Of a DNA stretch of 64,000 nucleotides, positions 54,501 to 63,700 are shown in pieces. Where the stretch lies: assembly GCA_963674835.2 (NCBI GenBank), contig CAXXKC010000002.1, positions 682,001 to 746,000 on the forward strand, in the 5' to 3' direction. Within the stretch, counting starts at the first letter, position 1, and each line of letters starts with the position of its first letter. Made by a program: the position numbers and the translations under genes. Origin of the DNA: G963674835 sp963674835 (lineage in GTDB: Bacteria; Planctomycetota; Planctomycetia; Pirellulales; Thermoguttaceae). Below the pieces are notes generated by a model. The model was not told the origin of the DNA. It saw only the letters and a list, made by a program, of their open reading frames with translations, and did not search any database.

Positions 54501-55374
54501 TCTGACGGGCGAACCGATTCCATGGCAATACAAGCGGAACTACGGCTGCAACACAGTGATCGCCAGCCGCAACCTGCTCACCTTCCGGTCGGCCGCCGCT
54601 GGGTTCTTCGATCTGGCTCGTGACGGTGGCACCGGAAACCTGGGTGGCTTCAAGTCGAGTTGCACGTCGAACCTGATCGCCGCGGGCGGCCTGCTCAACG
54701 CGCCCGAGTACACGCGTACCTGCATCTGCAATTATCAGAACCAAACGTCCTTGGCCATGATGTACGATCCGGAAGTGGAAATGTGGACCTTCAACGATCT
54801 CGAGTGGGATGGCGCGCCAGTGAAACGCGTGGGAATCAACTTCGGCGCTCCAGGCGATCGACGGGCCGACAACGGCACCCTTTGGCTCGACTGGCCGAGC
54901 GTCGGCGGACCCTCGCCCGATCTGCCGTTGGAGGTTGCGCCGGAAAGCGTGGAGACGTTTCGCTACCATAGCTCGCTGATCCGGTCGGTACCCGAGTCGG
55001 GCGCACTTCCCTGGGTGGCTGCATCCGGGATCGAGGACGCCAGGCGCATCGTGGTGACGCTGGCCAAGGCACCAGCCGAACCACGTCGCTGTACGGTCCG
55101 CCTCCATTTCATGGAACCTGACGAATCGTCACAGACTCACCGCGTCGTTCGTGTCCGACTCCAGGGCGCCGTAGTGCTCTCTGGCCTGGATGTCGCCGCC
55201 GAGGTCGGGCACATGACTGCCTTGGTCAAGGAATTCCCCGGAATCGAAGTCAGCGATCGGCTGGTCGTCGAACTGGACCCTACCGGAGACGATTCCAAAG
55301 CAAAACCGATCCTCTGCGGACTCGAAGTTGTTGCCCAAGAGGCGACGACGACGCAGCCGCACGAACAGCCTTAG
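51568..55374 (+). CDS. Secreted PQQ-type beta-propeller protein with inserted methyltransferase-like domain
   Basis: Start ATG 51568 follows CCTGGAGGA; an earlier ATG (51526) is in frame. The 1268-aa product has a signal peptide (VRCVRLGVLLLLAVAAGA), a first propeller region at about 20-450 (e.g. AYDAETGAQQWRFFADG), a Rossmann domain at about 460-610 with ALVFGLGTGRLAEGL (motif I), VIAIDPDSEKID and LIVCDD, then a second propeller region at about 615-1150 (VLDRRTGRVLWDR, ALDLRTGKELWST) and a malectin-like C-terminal beta domain. SAM is normally cytoplasmic, so a secreted methyltransferase-like fold is odd and may bind something else. It follows the ABC operon closely. Confidence 0.82.
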   Translation: MQFWLQEGSRRFAAVRCVRLGVLLLLAVAAGADWPQWRHDAGRGASTPAALPAQLRLQWIRHLPEPQPAWPKSQPSLRFDVSYSPVAAGKQLFVPSMVTDSVTAYDAETGAQQWRFFADGPVRFAPVVYHDRVFFASDDGYLYCVTAEDGRLVWRFSGGPKQRNILGNQRLISTWPIRGGPVLLDDTIYFTAGIWPFMGVFIHAVDARTGKPVWTNSSDSCPYVIQPHRSPAFSGFVPRGHLAASEGGLVIPGGRTPPACYDRETGQQLQWIWSHKGGGTCNVAAHMESYFTTDGLRKIADGSVVLPADWAVHDDTGFYSLSDNELVAHGFQLHERPLEKADSKGRSDGVSKRGLEKAWKVSVGDDCGRLMLKAGGRFYAGNSGSISALDVDAAEGKATIGWRQSIEGEPWTMLAADDRLFVVTAAGDIYCFGGKSVAPTAYDRPALGNAVQQDGNARNILQAAGVSEGYALVFGLGTGRLAEGLARASKLHVIAIDPDSEKIDAFRRRMTDAGLYGTRVEARTGDPTDYPLPPYLASLIVCDDLKAAGIDRSEAFFQSVYHALRPYGGTAHLPLAAKSVREKLAAIDLPGAEIKADGDDAALLVRTGPLPGAADWTHQYADAANTVVSQDCQVKAPLGLLWFGGPPNDEVLPRHGHGPSPQVAAGRLFIEGPDMLRAIDIYTGRLLWQTALPKLGKFYDNTSHQPGAGEIGSNYVSLPDSVYVAYADSILRLDAATGRLLDRFTLQTESDRPAPRWGYLGVSEDLLVATSTPIAVPEKKSSVMDFMSRSESARSEQSPSLQKLLTPVPYASTSQRLAVLDRRTGRVLWDRTAKYGFRHNNIALGNGKLFCIDGLSTMQQQLLARRGIDLAQFSEKLMALDLRTGKELWSTSEDVSGTFLGYSAEHDILLQAGSAARDRAADETRVGMVAYRGVDGHVLWQDLDRSYSGPCMLHGDTIITQSTSFSLLTGQPQMRRHPLTGEPIPWQYKRNYGCNTVIASRNLLTFRSAAAGFFDLARDGGTGNLGGFKSSCTSNLIAAGGLLNAPEYTRTCICNYQNQTSLAMMYDPEVEMWTFNDLEWDGAPVKRVGINFGAPGDRRADNGTLWLDWPSVGGPSPDLPLEVAPESVETFRYHSSLIRSVPESGALPWVAASGIEDARRIVVTLAKAPAEPRRCTVRLHFMEPDESSQTHRVVRVRLQGAVVLSGLDVAAEVGHMTALVKEFPGIEVSDRLVVELDPTGDDSKAKPILCGLEVVAQEATTTQPHEQP

Positions 55375-55539
55375 GAAGGCCCGAGCGTTTCCGTCTCCGG
55401 CTAGACGGCTTGTTGCTCCTATTCCGGCGGCAGGTGTGAGGAATCTTGCGGCCGGCGAAGGCGGAGTTTAACATTGACAGAACATCGTCCTTCCGCACCG
55501 ACCCATCCACGCCACTGTCGCCTGCCAGACGAGGGTATC

Positions 55540-56505
55540 ATGCCATTCACCAAGTCCCGGCCGATTCGTTTGCCTCGCCACGCCTTCACGCTCGTGGAAC
55601 TCCTCGTGGTCATCGCCATCATCGGCGTGCTGATTGCGCTGTTGCTGCCGGCCGTGCAAGCCGCTCGCGAGGCGGCCCGACGGGCTCAATGCGCTAATAA
55701 TCTGAAGCAGCTCGGGCTGGCGATGCACAACTATCATGACACCATGAAGTGCTTTCCTCCGGGCTTCATGGTCCTGGACCACGAGGGAACGGTCACCGGC
55801 GGATGGGCCTGGGGCGTATTCCTCATGCCTTTCATCGAACAGAGTCCGCTTCAGGGTAAGCTCAGTCCCACGATGTACACGCTCTCCGAAGTGGTCTCGG
55901 ACCCCGCGCTTCTGCCCATGCTCCAGATGAAATTGGAGGTCTTCCGATGTCCTTCGTCCCCCATCGAGGACCTGAGAGAGTACCTGGGCGGTGGAGAGAT
56001 GGTCGCCACGGCAAACTACACTTGCTGCCGAGGGTTCTTCAGCATCAAGGGGGCGGCGCACTTGACGACGCAGAACGACGGCATCTGCTACGGCCAAAGT
56101 GGTACGAGAATCGCCGATGTGACCGACGGCACGAGCAACACGATCGCCTTGGGTGAGCGCACTGTCCTGAAGAGGTATGCCGACGACCCGACCAAATGGC
56201 CCTCGTGGTGCGGCCCCGGAGGACTCGGAATCGGCAGCACGGTCAGCTCGTGCGTCGCCTATCGGCTAAACGATCCGGATTCGATTCACGGCTTCAGTAG
56301 CCACCACCCTGGCGGAGCGTCCTTCTGCTTCGTCGACGGTTCCGTTCACTTCATCGCCGACACGGTCCACTCCGATACGGCCGGTCTGGACGACGTCACC
56401 GGGACCCACGCCGACTTTGTGAGCGCGGCCGAGTTGGGGCTGGTCGGCGTCTACCAATTGCTCGGCGTTCGCAACGACGGCCAGCCGATCGGCGAGTCGT
56501 ACTGA
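55540..56505 (+). CDS. DUF1559 type II secretion-like pseudopilin
   Basis: The 321-aa product starts with a type IV prepilin-like signal: RHAFTLVELLVVIAIIGVLI with Glu at position +5 of the mature protein; the residue before the cleavage site is Ala, not the usual Gly. Then comes AAREAARRAQCANNLKQLGL and, near the end, the H-x9-DG motif (HHPGGASFCFVDGS) diagnostic of DUF1559. These proteins are extremely abundant in planctomycetes and are thought to be surface-fibre or pseudopilin-like proteins. It has a GAGGG ribosome site and sits between two clusters. Confidence 0.95.
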   Translation: MPFTKSRPIRLPRHAFTLVELLVVIAIIGVLIALLLPAVQAAREAARRAQCANNLKQLGLAMHNYHDTMKCFPPGFMVLDHEGTVTGGWAWGVFLMPFIEQSPLQGKLSPTMYTLSEVVSDPALLPMLQMKLEVFRCPSSPIEDLREYLGGGEMVATANYTCCRGFFSIKGAAHLTTQNDGICYGQSGTRIADVTDGTSNTIALGERTVLKRYADDPTKWPSWCGPGGLGIGSTVSSCVAYRLNDPDSIHGFSSHHPGGASFCFVDGSVHFIADTVHSDTAGLDDVTGTHADFVSAAELGLVGVYQLLGVRNDGQPIGESY

Positions 56506-56564
56506 TCCGTCGGGCCAAGTAGCGTGCCGTGGCAGACCTCACGTGGTCTTTTTACCCGGCCCAA

Positions 56565-58151
56565 TCACGGTGCCAGCCACTCGATGCCCTGGGGTGTGGC
56601 TCGAAAACGCCGGTAGCGGATGCTCGATCCGGCTCCTTCCTCGTAATAGACGATCAGGACCGAGCCGTCCTTGAGATTGACCATCGACGGATAGGCACCG
56701 CCGACCGTGTCGACCGGCACGTTCTCGCTCCACGTCTTGCACTCGTCGAGACTGTAGTGCAGGCTCGTCGCTGGCAACCGGTGCGCCAGCAGGATGATGT
56801 TGTCCCCAGTGCGCAGCAGATAGGGACAGTGCCCCACGAACCCGATGGGCTTCGACACGCTCCAGGTTGCTCCGTCGTCCTTCGACACGGAGTAGCACAT
56901 CGCCGGTCGCTCGGCGGCATACAGTGTTCCATCGGCGAGCCGGATAACGTCGGTTTCGGCGTCGAGGCGGGTCCCGCCGTTGTCGATGTCCACCGTGCGC
57001 CACGTCTTGCCACCGTCGTCGCTGAGTCCGACGGCCCCGGCTGCACTCTTTGGCAGTTCCCGGTAGAGACCCAATACAAGGCGGCCGCCGGGAAGTTCGC
57101 GGATCGGCGAACTACAGTAATAGTCGGCGGCAATCTGTTTCGGCTCCGACCATGTCTTCCCGAGATCGCTCGAAGTGACCATCCACGTGCCCAGCCCCGT
57201 CCACGGCGGCGATTTGCCCTCGCTCTTGCGCAGCGAGAAGAAGTTGCACACCAACAGGCCATTGGCCAATTGCACGATCGAAGGATCTCGATCATCGTCG
57301 GGCCCGTCGTAGAGCACCTCGGCCTTGCTCCACGTGTGGCCTTCGTCGGCCGACGTGCAGTACGAGATGCGGCCACCCTTAGGCAGCTGCTCATTGGGCA
57401 AGGCCACGTGTCCGTAGCCGGCGTAGAACACGGCCATGAGCCGGCCGTCGCTCAGCCTGCACACGTCGGGAAACGCCTCGTAGCCGCCCGCGCCAGCGTC
57501 GGTGCACACATATCCAAACAGTGGCGGCGGGACGACGAAGTCGCCCTTTGGCTTCAGCGGCTCTCCCTTGACGACGATGTTCCGCACATGCGCCCGGCCT
57601 TGGTTGGCGTAGAAGCCGATCCGGCCGCGGTCCAGCGAGGTGTCCGTCGCTTCGTAGAGGAGCTTGCCGTTGAGGACGACCCTCAACGTGTCGCCCTTGG
57701 CTTCCAGTTCGCCCGTGTGCCATTTTCCTGCCGGCTTGTCGAGACCGCTGACGCGTTTGATCTCGATCCACGACTGGTTTCGATCGGATTTCGCAAGGAT
57801 GGCCTGGCCGCGATCGAAATGCACGTAGTAGCATGTTTCGGCATCCTGGGCCCGCACGACAAACCCGCAAGCCAGCACGCCCTCCGGTTGGGGTTCCACG
57901 AGGAATTCGGCGCGAAGGCTGACATCGGTCCATTCATGGGGCAGAAAAACGGCCCTGGACATCTTCTCGCGTCCGTCCAAGACCAGTTCGCCGCCGGTCA
58001 CCGACGCCGTCTTGTCCAGCAGTATCCACTGGCTCGATGCGTTCGCGGCCGCGAGGTCGATTGCCAGCTCACCGGCGTCGACTTGGCCGCCCCACCCGGT
58101 TGCCACCACGATGAAAAACACGCCGATGTAGAACCAGAGCGACGATTTCAT
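56565..58151 (-). CDS. Sialidase-like BNR-repeat protein with LamG/DUF1080-like domain
   Basis: Two ATGs follow AAAAGGAGC; the second (58149-58151) has better spacing. The 528-aa product has a signal peptide (SLWFYIGVFFIVVATGW). Residues 30-195 are a concanavalin-like/3-keto-disaccharide hydrolase domain (CYYVHFDRGQAILA, GRIGFYANQGRAHVRNI). The rest is a six-bladed sialidase-type propeller with Asp-box repeats: SADEGHTW, SSDLGKTW, SDDGGKTW, SKDDGATW and an altered SLDECKTW. It may cleave or only bind glycans; the sialidase Arg triad cannot be confirmed by eye. Last gene of the glycan cluster. Confidence 0.82.
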   Translation of the reverse strand: MKSSLWFYIGVFFIVVATGWGGQVDAGELAIDLAAANASSQWILLDKTASVTGGELVLDGREKMSRAVFLPHEWTDVSLRAEFLVEPQPEGVLACGFVVRAQDAETCYYVHFDRGQAILAKSDRNQSWIEIKRVSGLDKPAGKWHTGELEAKGDTLRVVLNGKLLYEATDTSLDRGRIGFYANQGRAHVRNIVVKGEPLKPKGDFVVPPPLFGYVCTDAGAGGYEAFPDVCRLSDGRLMAVFYAGYGHVALPNEQLPKGGRISYCTSADEGHTWSKAEVLYDGPDDDRDPSIVQLANGLLVCNFFSLRKSEGKSPPWTGLGTWMVTSSDLGKTWSEPKQIAADYYCSSPIRELPGGRLVLGLYRELPKSAAGAVGLSDDGGKTWRTVDIDNGGTRLDAETDVIRLADGTLYAAERPAMCYSVSKDDGATWSVSKPIGFVGHCPYLLRTGDNIILLAHRLPATSLHYSLDECKTWSENVPVDTVGGAYPSMVNLKDGSVLIVYYEEGAGSSIRYRRFRATPQGIEWLAP

Positions 58152-58200
58152 AACCATGCTCCTTTTCGATGCACAGGTCTATCTGCGACGCGATACCGTG

Positions 58201-59103
58201 CTACTTGGCCGCCTCGGCCGCCAGCTTCTTCCACGCCTGGATCGAGCGACTGAGGATCTCTCGCCGGTCCCCCTTGATGCCATAGGCGATGATGCCGATC
58301 GGCCCCTGGTAGTCGATCTTCCGCAACGATCGGAGGACCTTGCCGACGTCGAACGAACCCTCGCCCAATACCTTGATCCAACGGCTGTAGTCCTTCGGGT
58401 CGTAGCCCGACGTGCCGTTGATGGTGACCATCGTCAGGTACGGCCGCGCCAGTGCCAATACGTGGTCCAGGTTCTTGGCATCGTCCACCGCCAGGAAATG
58501 ACAGAAGGTGAACGTCACGCCAACGTTCGGCCGATCGGTCTTTTTTGCCACCCGCACGACGTCTTCCATGCGCTCGGTGTAGCAGCCCTTGTGCGGGTAG
58601 AGCGAGATCGACACGCCTGACTGCCGGGCCAGATCGGCGATCTTGCGCAGCAACTCGACCGCGCGGGCGTCGCCCTCGGTCGACGACGGTTTGTACCGTT
58701 TGCTGTTCAACACCAACCACACGATCGTGCCGTGGCCTTTCAGCTTCGGCATGAGTTCGTCGAGCCGGGGATCATAGCCGGGGTCATCGGGATCGACGAC
58801 CAACGGCGTATAGACGGCCAGCAGCTTCTGCCCGTGCTTCTCCAACGCCTCGAGCATTTCCGTGGCTCCATCCAGTCCAACGTAGGCCATTCCCGCATAT
58901 CCCAAGTCGGCCAGCATCGGGACCAGTTCGAGCTGGGCCTTCAGCGTTGCCGCTTCCGGGCCGGTGCCGATCCCTACGCAGTAGGCGTAGAACGGATTCG
59001 GCAGAGCCGCCTTGTCGGCCGCCGCAGCGTTGGGCGACAGTCCCATTGAAAGGCTCGCCAAGAGCACACCTACAATGATTCCGCATTGAATTGCGCGGCC
59101 CAT
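58201..59103 (-). CDS. Secreted sugar phosphate isomerase/epimerase-like TIM-barrel protein
   Basis: The ATG (59101-59103) follows AAGGAGAAGG. The 300-aa protein has a signal peptide (CGIIVGVLLASLSMGLS). It shows the AP-endonuclease-2-type barrel: MLADLGYAGMAYVGLDGATE, SISLYPHKGCYTERMEDVV, NVGVTFTFCHFLAVDDAKN and TINGTSGYDPKDY, with metal-binding His at PHKG and CHF. Such secreted proteins isomerise or cleave sugar intermediates in planctomycetes. It lies 49 bases upstream of the sialidase-like gene and shares its direction. Confidence 0.82.
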   Translation of the reverse strand: MGRAIQCGIIVGVLLASLSMGLSPNAAAADKAALPNPFYAYCVGIGTGPEAATLKAQLELVPMLADLGYAGMAYVGLDGATEMLEALEKHGQKLLAVYTPLVVDPDDPGYDPRLDELMPKLKGHGTIVWLVLNSKRYKPSSTEGDARAVELLRKIADLARQSGVSISLYPHKGCYTERMEDVVRVAKKTDRPNVGVTFTFCHFLAVDDAKNLDHVLALARPYLTMVTINGTSGYDPKDYSRWIKVLGEGSFDVGKVLRSLRKIDYQGPIGIIAYGIKGDRREILSRSIQAWKKLAAEAAK

Positions 59104-59267
59104 CGCCTTCTCCTTCGCATCTGCAGTCGGCTGGAAGCAAACATACCCCGTGGCCGCTATTGTAGTCGGCCGGTGGGCGTACGGGAAATCTCTACCCGGA
59201 AAAGATGCTGAATCCGGCTCCACGCCGCTCTGCTGCGGCCGGAGAGGTCCGGTCCGCATTCCCGCAT

Positions 59268-60737
59268 CTATGGCTTGCGCCGCTCTTTCTTCCGATTTGG
59301 CTTGGCGCTCGGTGCGGCGGTCGGTTTTGTGGCTCCTCTTGCCGCAGCGACAGCCGCCGGCTCGAAGATGCGCCCTTGATCGTCGGTCTGCTCGATCCAC
59401 TTATCGAGAACACCTCGCAACTCGGCCAGCGCCGCACGATGTTCCGGACGGTCCGACGACGCCAGATTGTGGATCTCGTCGGGATCGTTCTCCAGGTCGT
59501 ACAGTTCCTCCGGCGGCATGGTCCGTTGGCACAAGGCGTCCTGCGCCGGCGTGAGCTTCCCCTGCTCGTGAAGGTCCTTCAACAGGTTCCACACCGGGTA
59601 CTGCTTCTCCTTGTAAGCGTTCGTCGCGAGCAGCGGCGTCTGGGGGGTGAAGTTGCGAATGTAGCGGTACCGCTGGTCGCGAACCGAGCGGATGCGCATG
59701 ACCGTCTCGTCGCAACGGTCGCGACTGCCGAAAACGTACTTCTTTGCCGGCCCGCAATGCTCGCCAAGGAACGCCTGACCCTGCATCTTCGGCGGCTTGG
59801 CGCTGCCGGCGATCGCCAGCATCGTCGGGGCCAGGTCGATGCCTTCTAACAGTCGGTCGTCGGACGTGCCGGGCTTGAAATGCGCCGGCGGCGGAAACCG
59901 CTTGGGCCAGCTGATAAGGAGCGGAACATGGAGCCCTTCCTCATAGCAGAACTGTTTGCCGCGCGCGTGCGACTGACCGTTGTCGCCGAAGAAGACGACG
60001 ACGGTATTGTCGGCCAGTCCGTCCAGGTCCAACTGCTCCAGCACCAGGCCGATCTTGCGGTCCAGCTCGGTGGCGGCGTCGAGATACTCAGCCCAATCGC
60101 TCCGCACGATTGCATCATCGGGATAGTACGGCGGAATCGCCACCTTCGCCGGATCGGCCCGCTTCGGCGCACGGTACTTCCGATGCGTCTCCGAGAAGTT
60201 GATCTGCGCGTAGAATGGTTGGTGCGTCTTCAGATCGTCCCAGTCGGCCGAGTCGAACGGACGGCCGTCGTAAGTGAAGTTCCAGTCGGTCTTGCCCGTC
60301 CCGCGGAAGCCGCATCTCGTCGGCAACTTCACGATGTTGGCCGTGAAGTAACCGGCATCCCGCATCCAATCGGGGAGCACTCGCACTCCGTTGGGCAACC
60401 GGAAGCCGTCATCGCGATGCGAACGGTGGTTGTGCGCGCCGATGGTCGTAGCGTACATCCCGGTCATGAACGACGAGCGGCTGAGAGAACAGACCGGCCC
60501 GACGTACATCCTCGTATAGCACACGCCTTGGCTGGCCAGCCGGTCGAGGTTGGGCGTCGAAGCCTCGGGCGTCCCCGAAAGGCTCAGGGCTTCCGGGCCC
60601 ATGTCCTCGGCGATCAGCCAGAGGATATTCGGCCGCTGCCCGTCCGGGCCAGCTTGGGCGCCCTGCACCAGACAGTTGCCGACACCCAACGCCAAGAAAA
60701 AGACCCCTATGGAAATGGCTGCACAAGCACGGCGCAT
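59268..60737 (-). CDS. Secreted sulfatase with a CSLSR instead of CxPxR motif
   Basis: Of two close ATGs the second (60735-60737) has the better spacing after AAGGAG. The 489-aa product has a signal peptide (AAISIGVFFLALGVGNC) and the alkaline-phosphatase-type sulfatase fold: NILWLIAEDMGPEAL (37-51), VVFFGDNGQSHARGKQF and a C-terminal ELYDLENDPDEIHNL. The active-site motif reads PVCSLSRSSFMTG: Cys83 is present but the Pro of CxPxR is Leu85. That Pro is normally needed for conversion of Cys to formylglycine, so activity is uncertain. The C-terminus is Lys/Arg-rich. Part of the glycan cluster. Confidence 0.85.
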   Translation of the reverse strand: MRRACAAISIGVFFLALGVGNCLVQGAQAGPDGQRPNILWLIAEDMGPEALSLSGTPEASTPNLDRLASQGVCYTRMYVGPVCSLSRSSFMTGMYATTIGAHNHRSHRDDGFRLPNGVRVLPDWMRDAGYFTANIVKLPTRCGFRGTGKTDWNFTYDGRPFDSADWDDLKTHQPFYAQINFSETHRKYRAPKRADPAKVAIPPYYPDDAIVRSDWAEYLDAATELDRKIGLVLEQLDLDGLADNTVVVFFGDNGQSHARGKQFCYEEGLHVPLLISWPKRFPPPAHFKPGTSDDRLLEGIDLAPTMLAIAGSAKPPKMQGQAFLGEHCGPAKKYVFGSRDRCDETVMRIRSVRDQRYRYIRNFTPQTPLLATNAYKEKQYPVWNLLKDLHEQGKLTPAQDALCQRTMPPEELYDLENDPDEIHNLASSDRPEHRAALAELRGVLDKWIEQTDDQGRIFEPAAVAAARGATKPTAAPSAKPNRKKERRKP

Positions 60738-60750
60738 GAGCATCTCCTTA

Positions 60751-63700
60751 TCAGCGATTGTCGGGCGCAAGGATAACCGTCTGGCACAAGGTCGGGGCGG
60801 TAGCCGGCCAGACAATCTGCTTGCCAGAGGCGGTCTCGGCGGTCAGGAAGTACTCGATATCGTTCGTGACAGGCGGGAGCGACACGGTGTGAACCGACCG
60901 GCCCACGCCTTTGGCCGGCAACGTGGCGAACTCACCCACACCCATCGGCCGCCAACGGAGGCTGACGGAGCGAACCGGCTCACGATCGACGGCAAGCGTG
61001 CGAAGCGCGAGTTGCTCCCCCTTCTTCGCCGAAGTGCGGACCGTCAGCACGATGAGCCTTGCCGGGCCGGCATACGTCTTGCCAGGCTCGATTTCCTTGG
61101 GAAGCGGACGGCCCAAGGCGTCGCTCAAGACCGCGTCATGGATGGTGAGGAATTGCAGTTGCATGCGGCTGTGTTGCTCGAGGTTGGCCAACGTTCCCAG
61201 CTCACCCGGTGTGTCGGTGGCGGCAACTTGCAGCGAGATCATCCTCTCCCACAGTCGCGCCAACTCCACGCGCACTGGCAACACCTGTTCGGCCAGCGTC
61301 TTCCGCTTGGCGGCATCCTTCTCGGCCTTGATGGCGGCCGCCGCCCGGTCCAGTTGACCGCGAACGCAACCAGCCTGGGCCATGGCGGCCATCATGCGGT
61401 AGGTATTCAGCCAGTAGTCGAAACGTTCGAGGTTCCCGGGGCCTTCGACACGGTCCCGCAGCGCGGCCAGTTCGTCGACAAATTGGTACAGTCGCCGGAT
61501 CTCGGACCAAGGTTTCGGCTCGGACTTGACCCCGCCGGGTCCATTGAGCCACGTTGTGGGTTCGGGCAGGTTGACCCCGTCGACCTTGGCAAGGATCTTG
61601 CCCAGCGGCTCGGCAACCAAGTTGCCGAAACTGGCCCGGGCGAAATCGACATAGAACTCCTCGACCGGCATGGTGCGGGCGCGCAGATCCATATCTGGAC
61701 GACTTGCCGTGTCGGCTTCGTAGTCTTGGTACTTGTCGCCGCCACAGTTGATCTTTCGCAGCAGCGTCTGGCCGGCATCGGTCTTGCCCTCGATGACGAT
61801 TCCAGCAATGCAGGGGTACTCGACCCGGTACTTGAAGCCGATTCTCAGCCAACCGTTGTCGACGCGAACGTCCGAAAAGCGGAAATCGATCACCTTGTTC
61901 TGGCCGGCCTTCGCAAACATGTCGAGCCGATCGATCACTTGCTTGCCCTGAAGCGAGGCCCCGAACACCCGCTTGTTGGCCGCGGTATAGAAGGGCTCGT
62001 TGAACTTCAGCGTGACGATATACGTGCCGTTGGGAACGGTCAGGTCGTAGCCCCGCGTGTTGTACCGGACCGATTGGTAGACCGGCTGCTCATCGGTGCC
62101 AGAAACGGGCGCGGTGAAGCGAGCGATCGCGCCGCCGAGGGGCCCGGGCACGCTCGGCTTCGGCTCGGCCCTAACCGGGCTCATGTCGAAATCGGCAGGC
62201 ACCCACGACTGATCCCAGCCCGCCGCCGCCAGCGCAGCAACGTTGCCGGCGAGGATCTTCGTGCGCCAGTGAATGCCCAGCAGGCCGGTGCAGCCCAGCC
62301 GCCGTGCGTCGACCGCGTCGTACCTCATGCGGCCGACCCAGGGCTGCGGCGCCGTCATGTTCGGATCGTTTTCCATCCAGGGAATCACCCATTTCGGCCG
62401 GCCCTCGATGTCGGCGAAGCCCGGCTCGTCGGGTGCGTGGCCCACCTGGCGATTGATGCAGCTCATCGGGCAATCCTTGGGCAACACCTTGTCCAACGCG
62501 GCGCGGTCGTCTTGCGGTCCCAGCACCCAACCGCAGGTGGCCAGCGTGAACGGCTTGCCGATCGCTTCCAGTGCGGCCAGTGCGGCTTGGATGTCGCTCA
62601 CGGTCGCTGCAAGCTGTTCAGGCTTATTGCCTTCCCAAGTCCACCCCTCCGGTGTCCACAGCCAGTAGTAGTCAACCGGGTAAGCCTTGGCGATCCGCCG
62701 GAACATGCCCTCGTACAGTTCCCGGATTACCGCGGGGTCCTTGAAATCCTTCCCCTGCTCTGCAAGCCGCTCCCGCATCGGCTTCGGCACGGTCAGCGGG
62801 GTTTCCGTGCCGATGCACGTCTTCACACCGAGCGTGCGGGCCTCAGCGAAGGCGTCGCCAAACATGTCGCCTACGCGATCGAACAGTTGGTTGCACTCGT
62901 CGGGTGTCTTCGGCGAGGGGATCATCCCACGCATCACGTCGGGGCCGAAGTTGTCAATCTCGAACAGCATGGCAGCGCCGCCGCAGTAATCCGAGGTCTT
63001 CGTTGGGGCGTATCCCCAGGGGCCTTGACGTGCGGTGCTTGCCCAGCACGACGGGTAGCTGAATCGGACTCGGCCCTGCGAGTCCAAGTCGCCCGCCCTA
63101 CCGATCCACACGGCTGGCTCCGGCCCGACGCCTCCCTCGGGATAGCAGTGCAGCCCCAGGAAGTTCATCCGCATCTTTGGCAACTGAGCGATGTATGCCA
63201 GGTAGTCGTCGCGATTCCACCAGTCGGGGCCTTCGGGAAAATCGTGAAACGGCTGAATGCCCCGCGTGTCGAACAGCGGCTTGCCCACCTCGTCGAGCTC
63301 CGGAACTCGCACGGCGATCTTCGCGTCGGGCACGACGTCGCCATGCAGATAGAACCGCACGCCCAGATGTTCGACGGCCCGGTAGGCGCCGTAGAGCGTT
63401 CCCACGTCATCCCCGCCGACAATCCACAATTGTTTGTGCCCACCGGCCGGTGTTGTTTTGAGCAGGTACTGCTGCGGTCCGAGGTCCTTGACCGCCGCTT
63501 GGATGGCCGCCGTAGCACCCACCGGAGCACGGTCCTTGCGAACGATGATGATCGCATCGCCCGAGGGAGCAGTCTCTGCGGCAGCAATCGGCAGCAACTG
63601 GTCCGTGCGGACGTACACGTATCGTCGCACTTCACGAGCCGCAAAGCTCTCCAGGGCCGACGTTCCTGGGGCAGTGGCAATCGTCACAGCGGTGGCCGCC

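Noticed and set aside
56529..58253. 574-residue open frame on the plus strand
   Set aside because: Antisense to the sialidase-like gene with its five Asp-box repeats.
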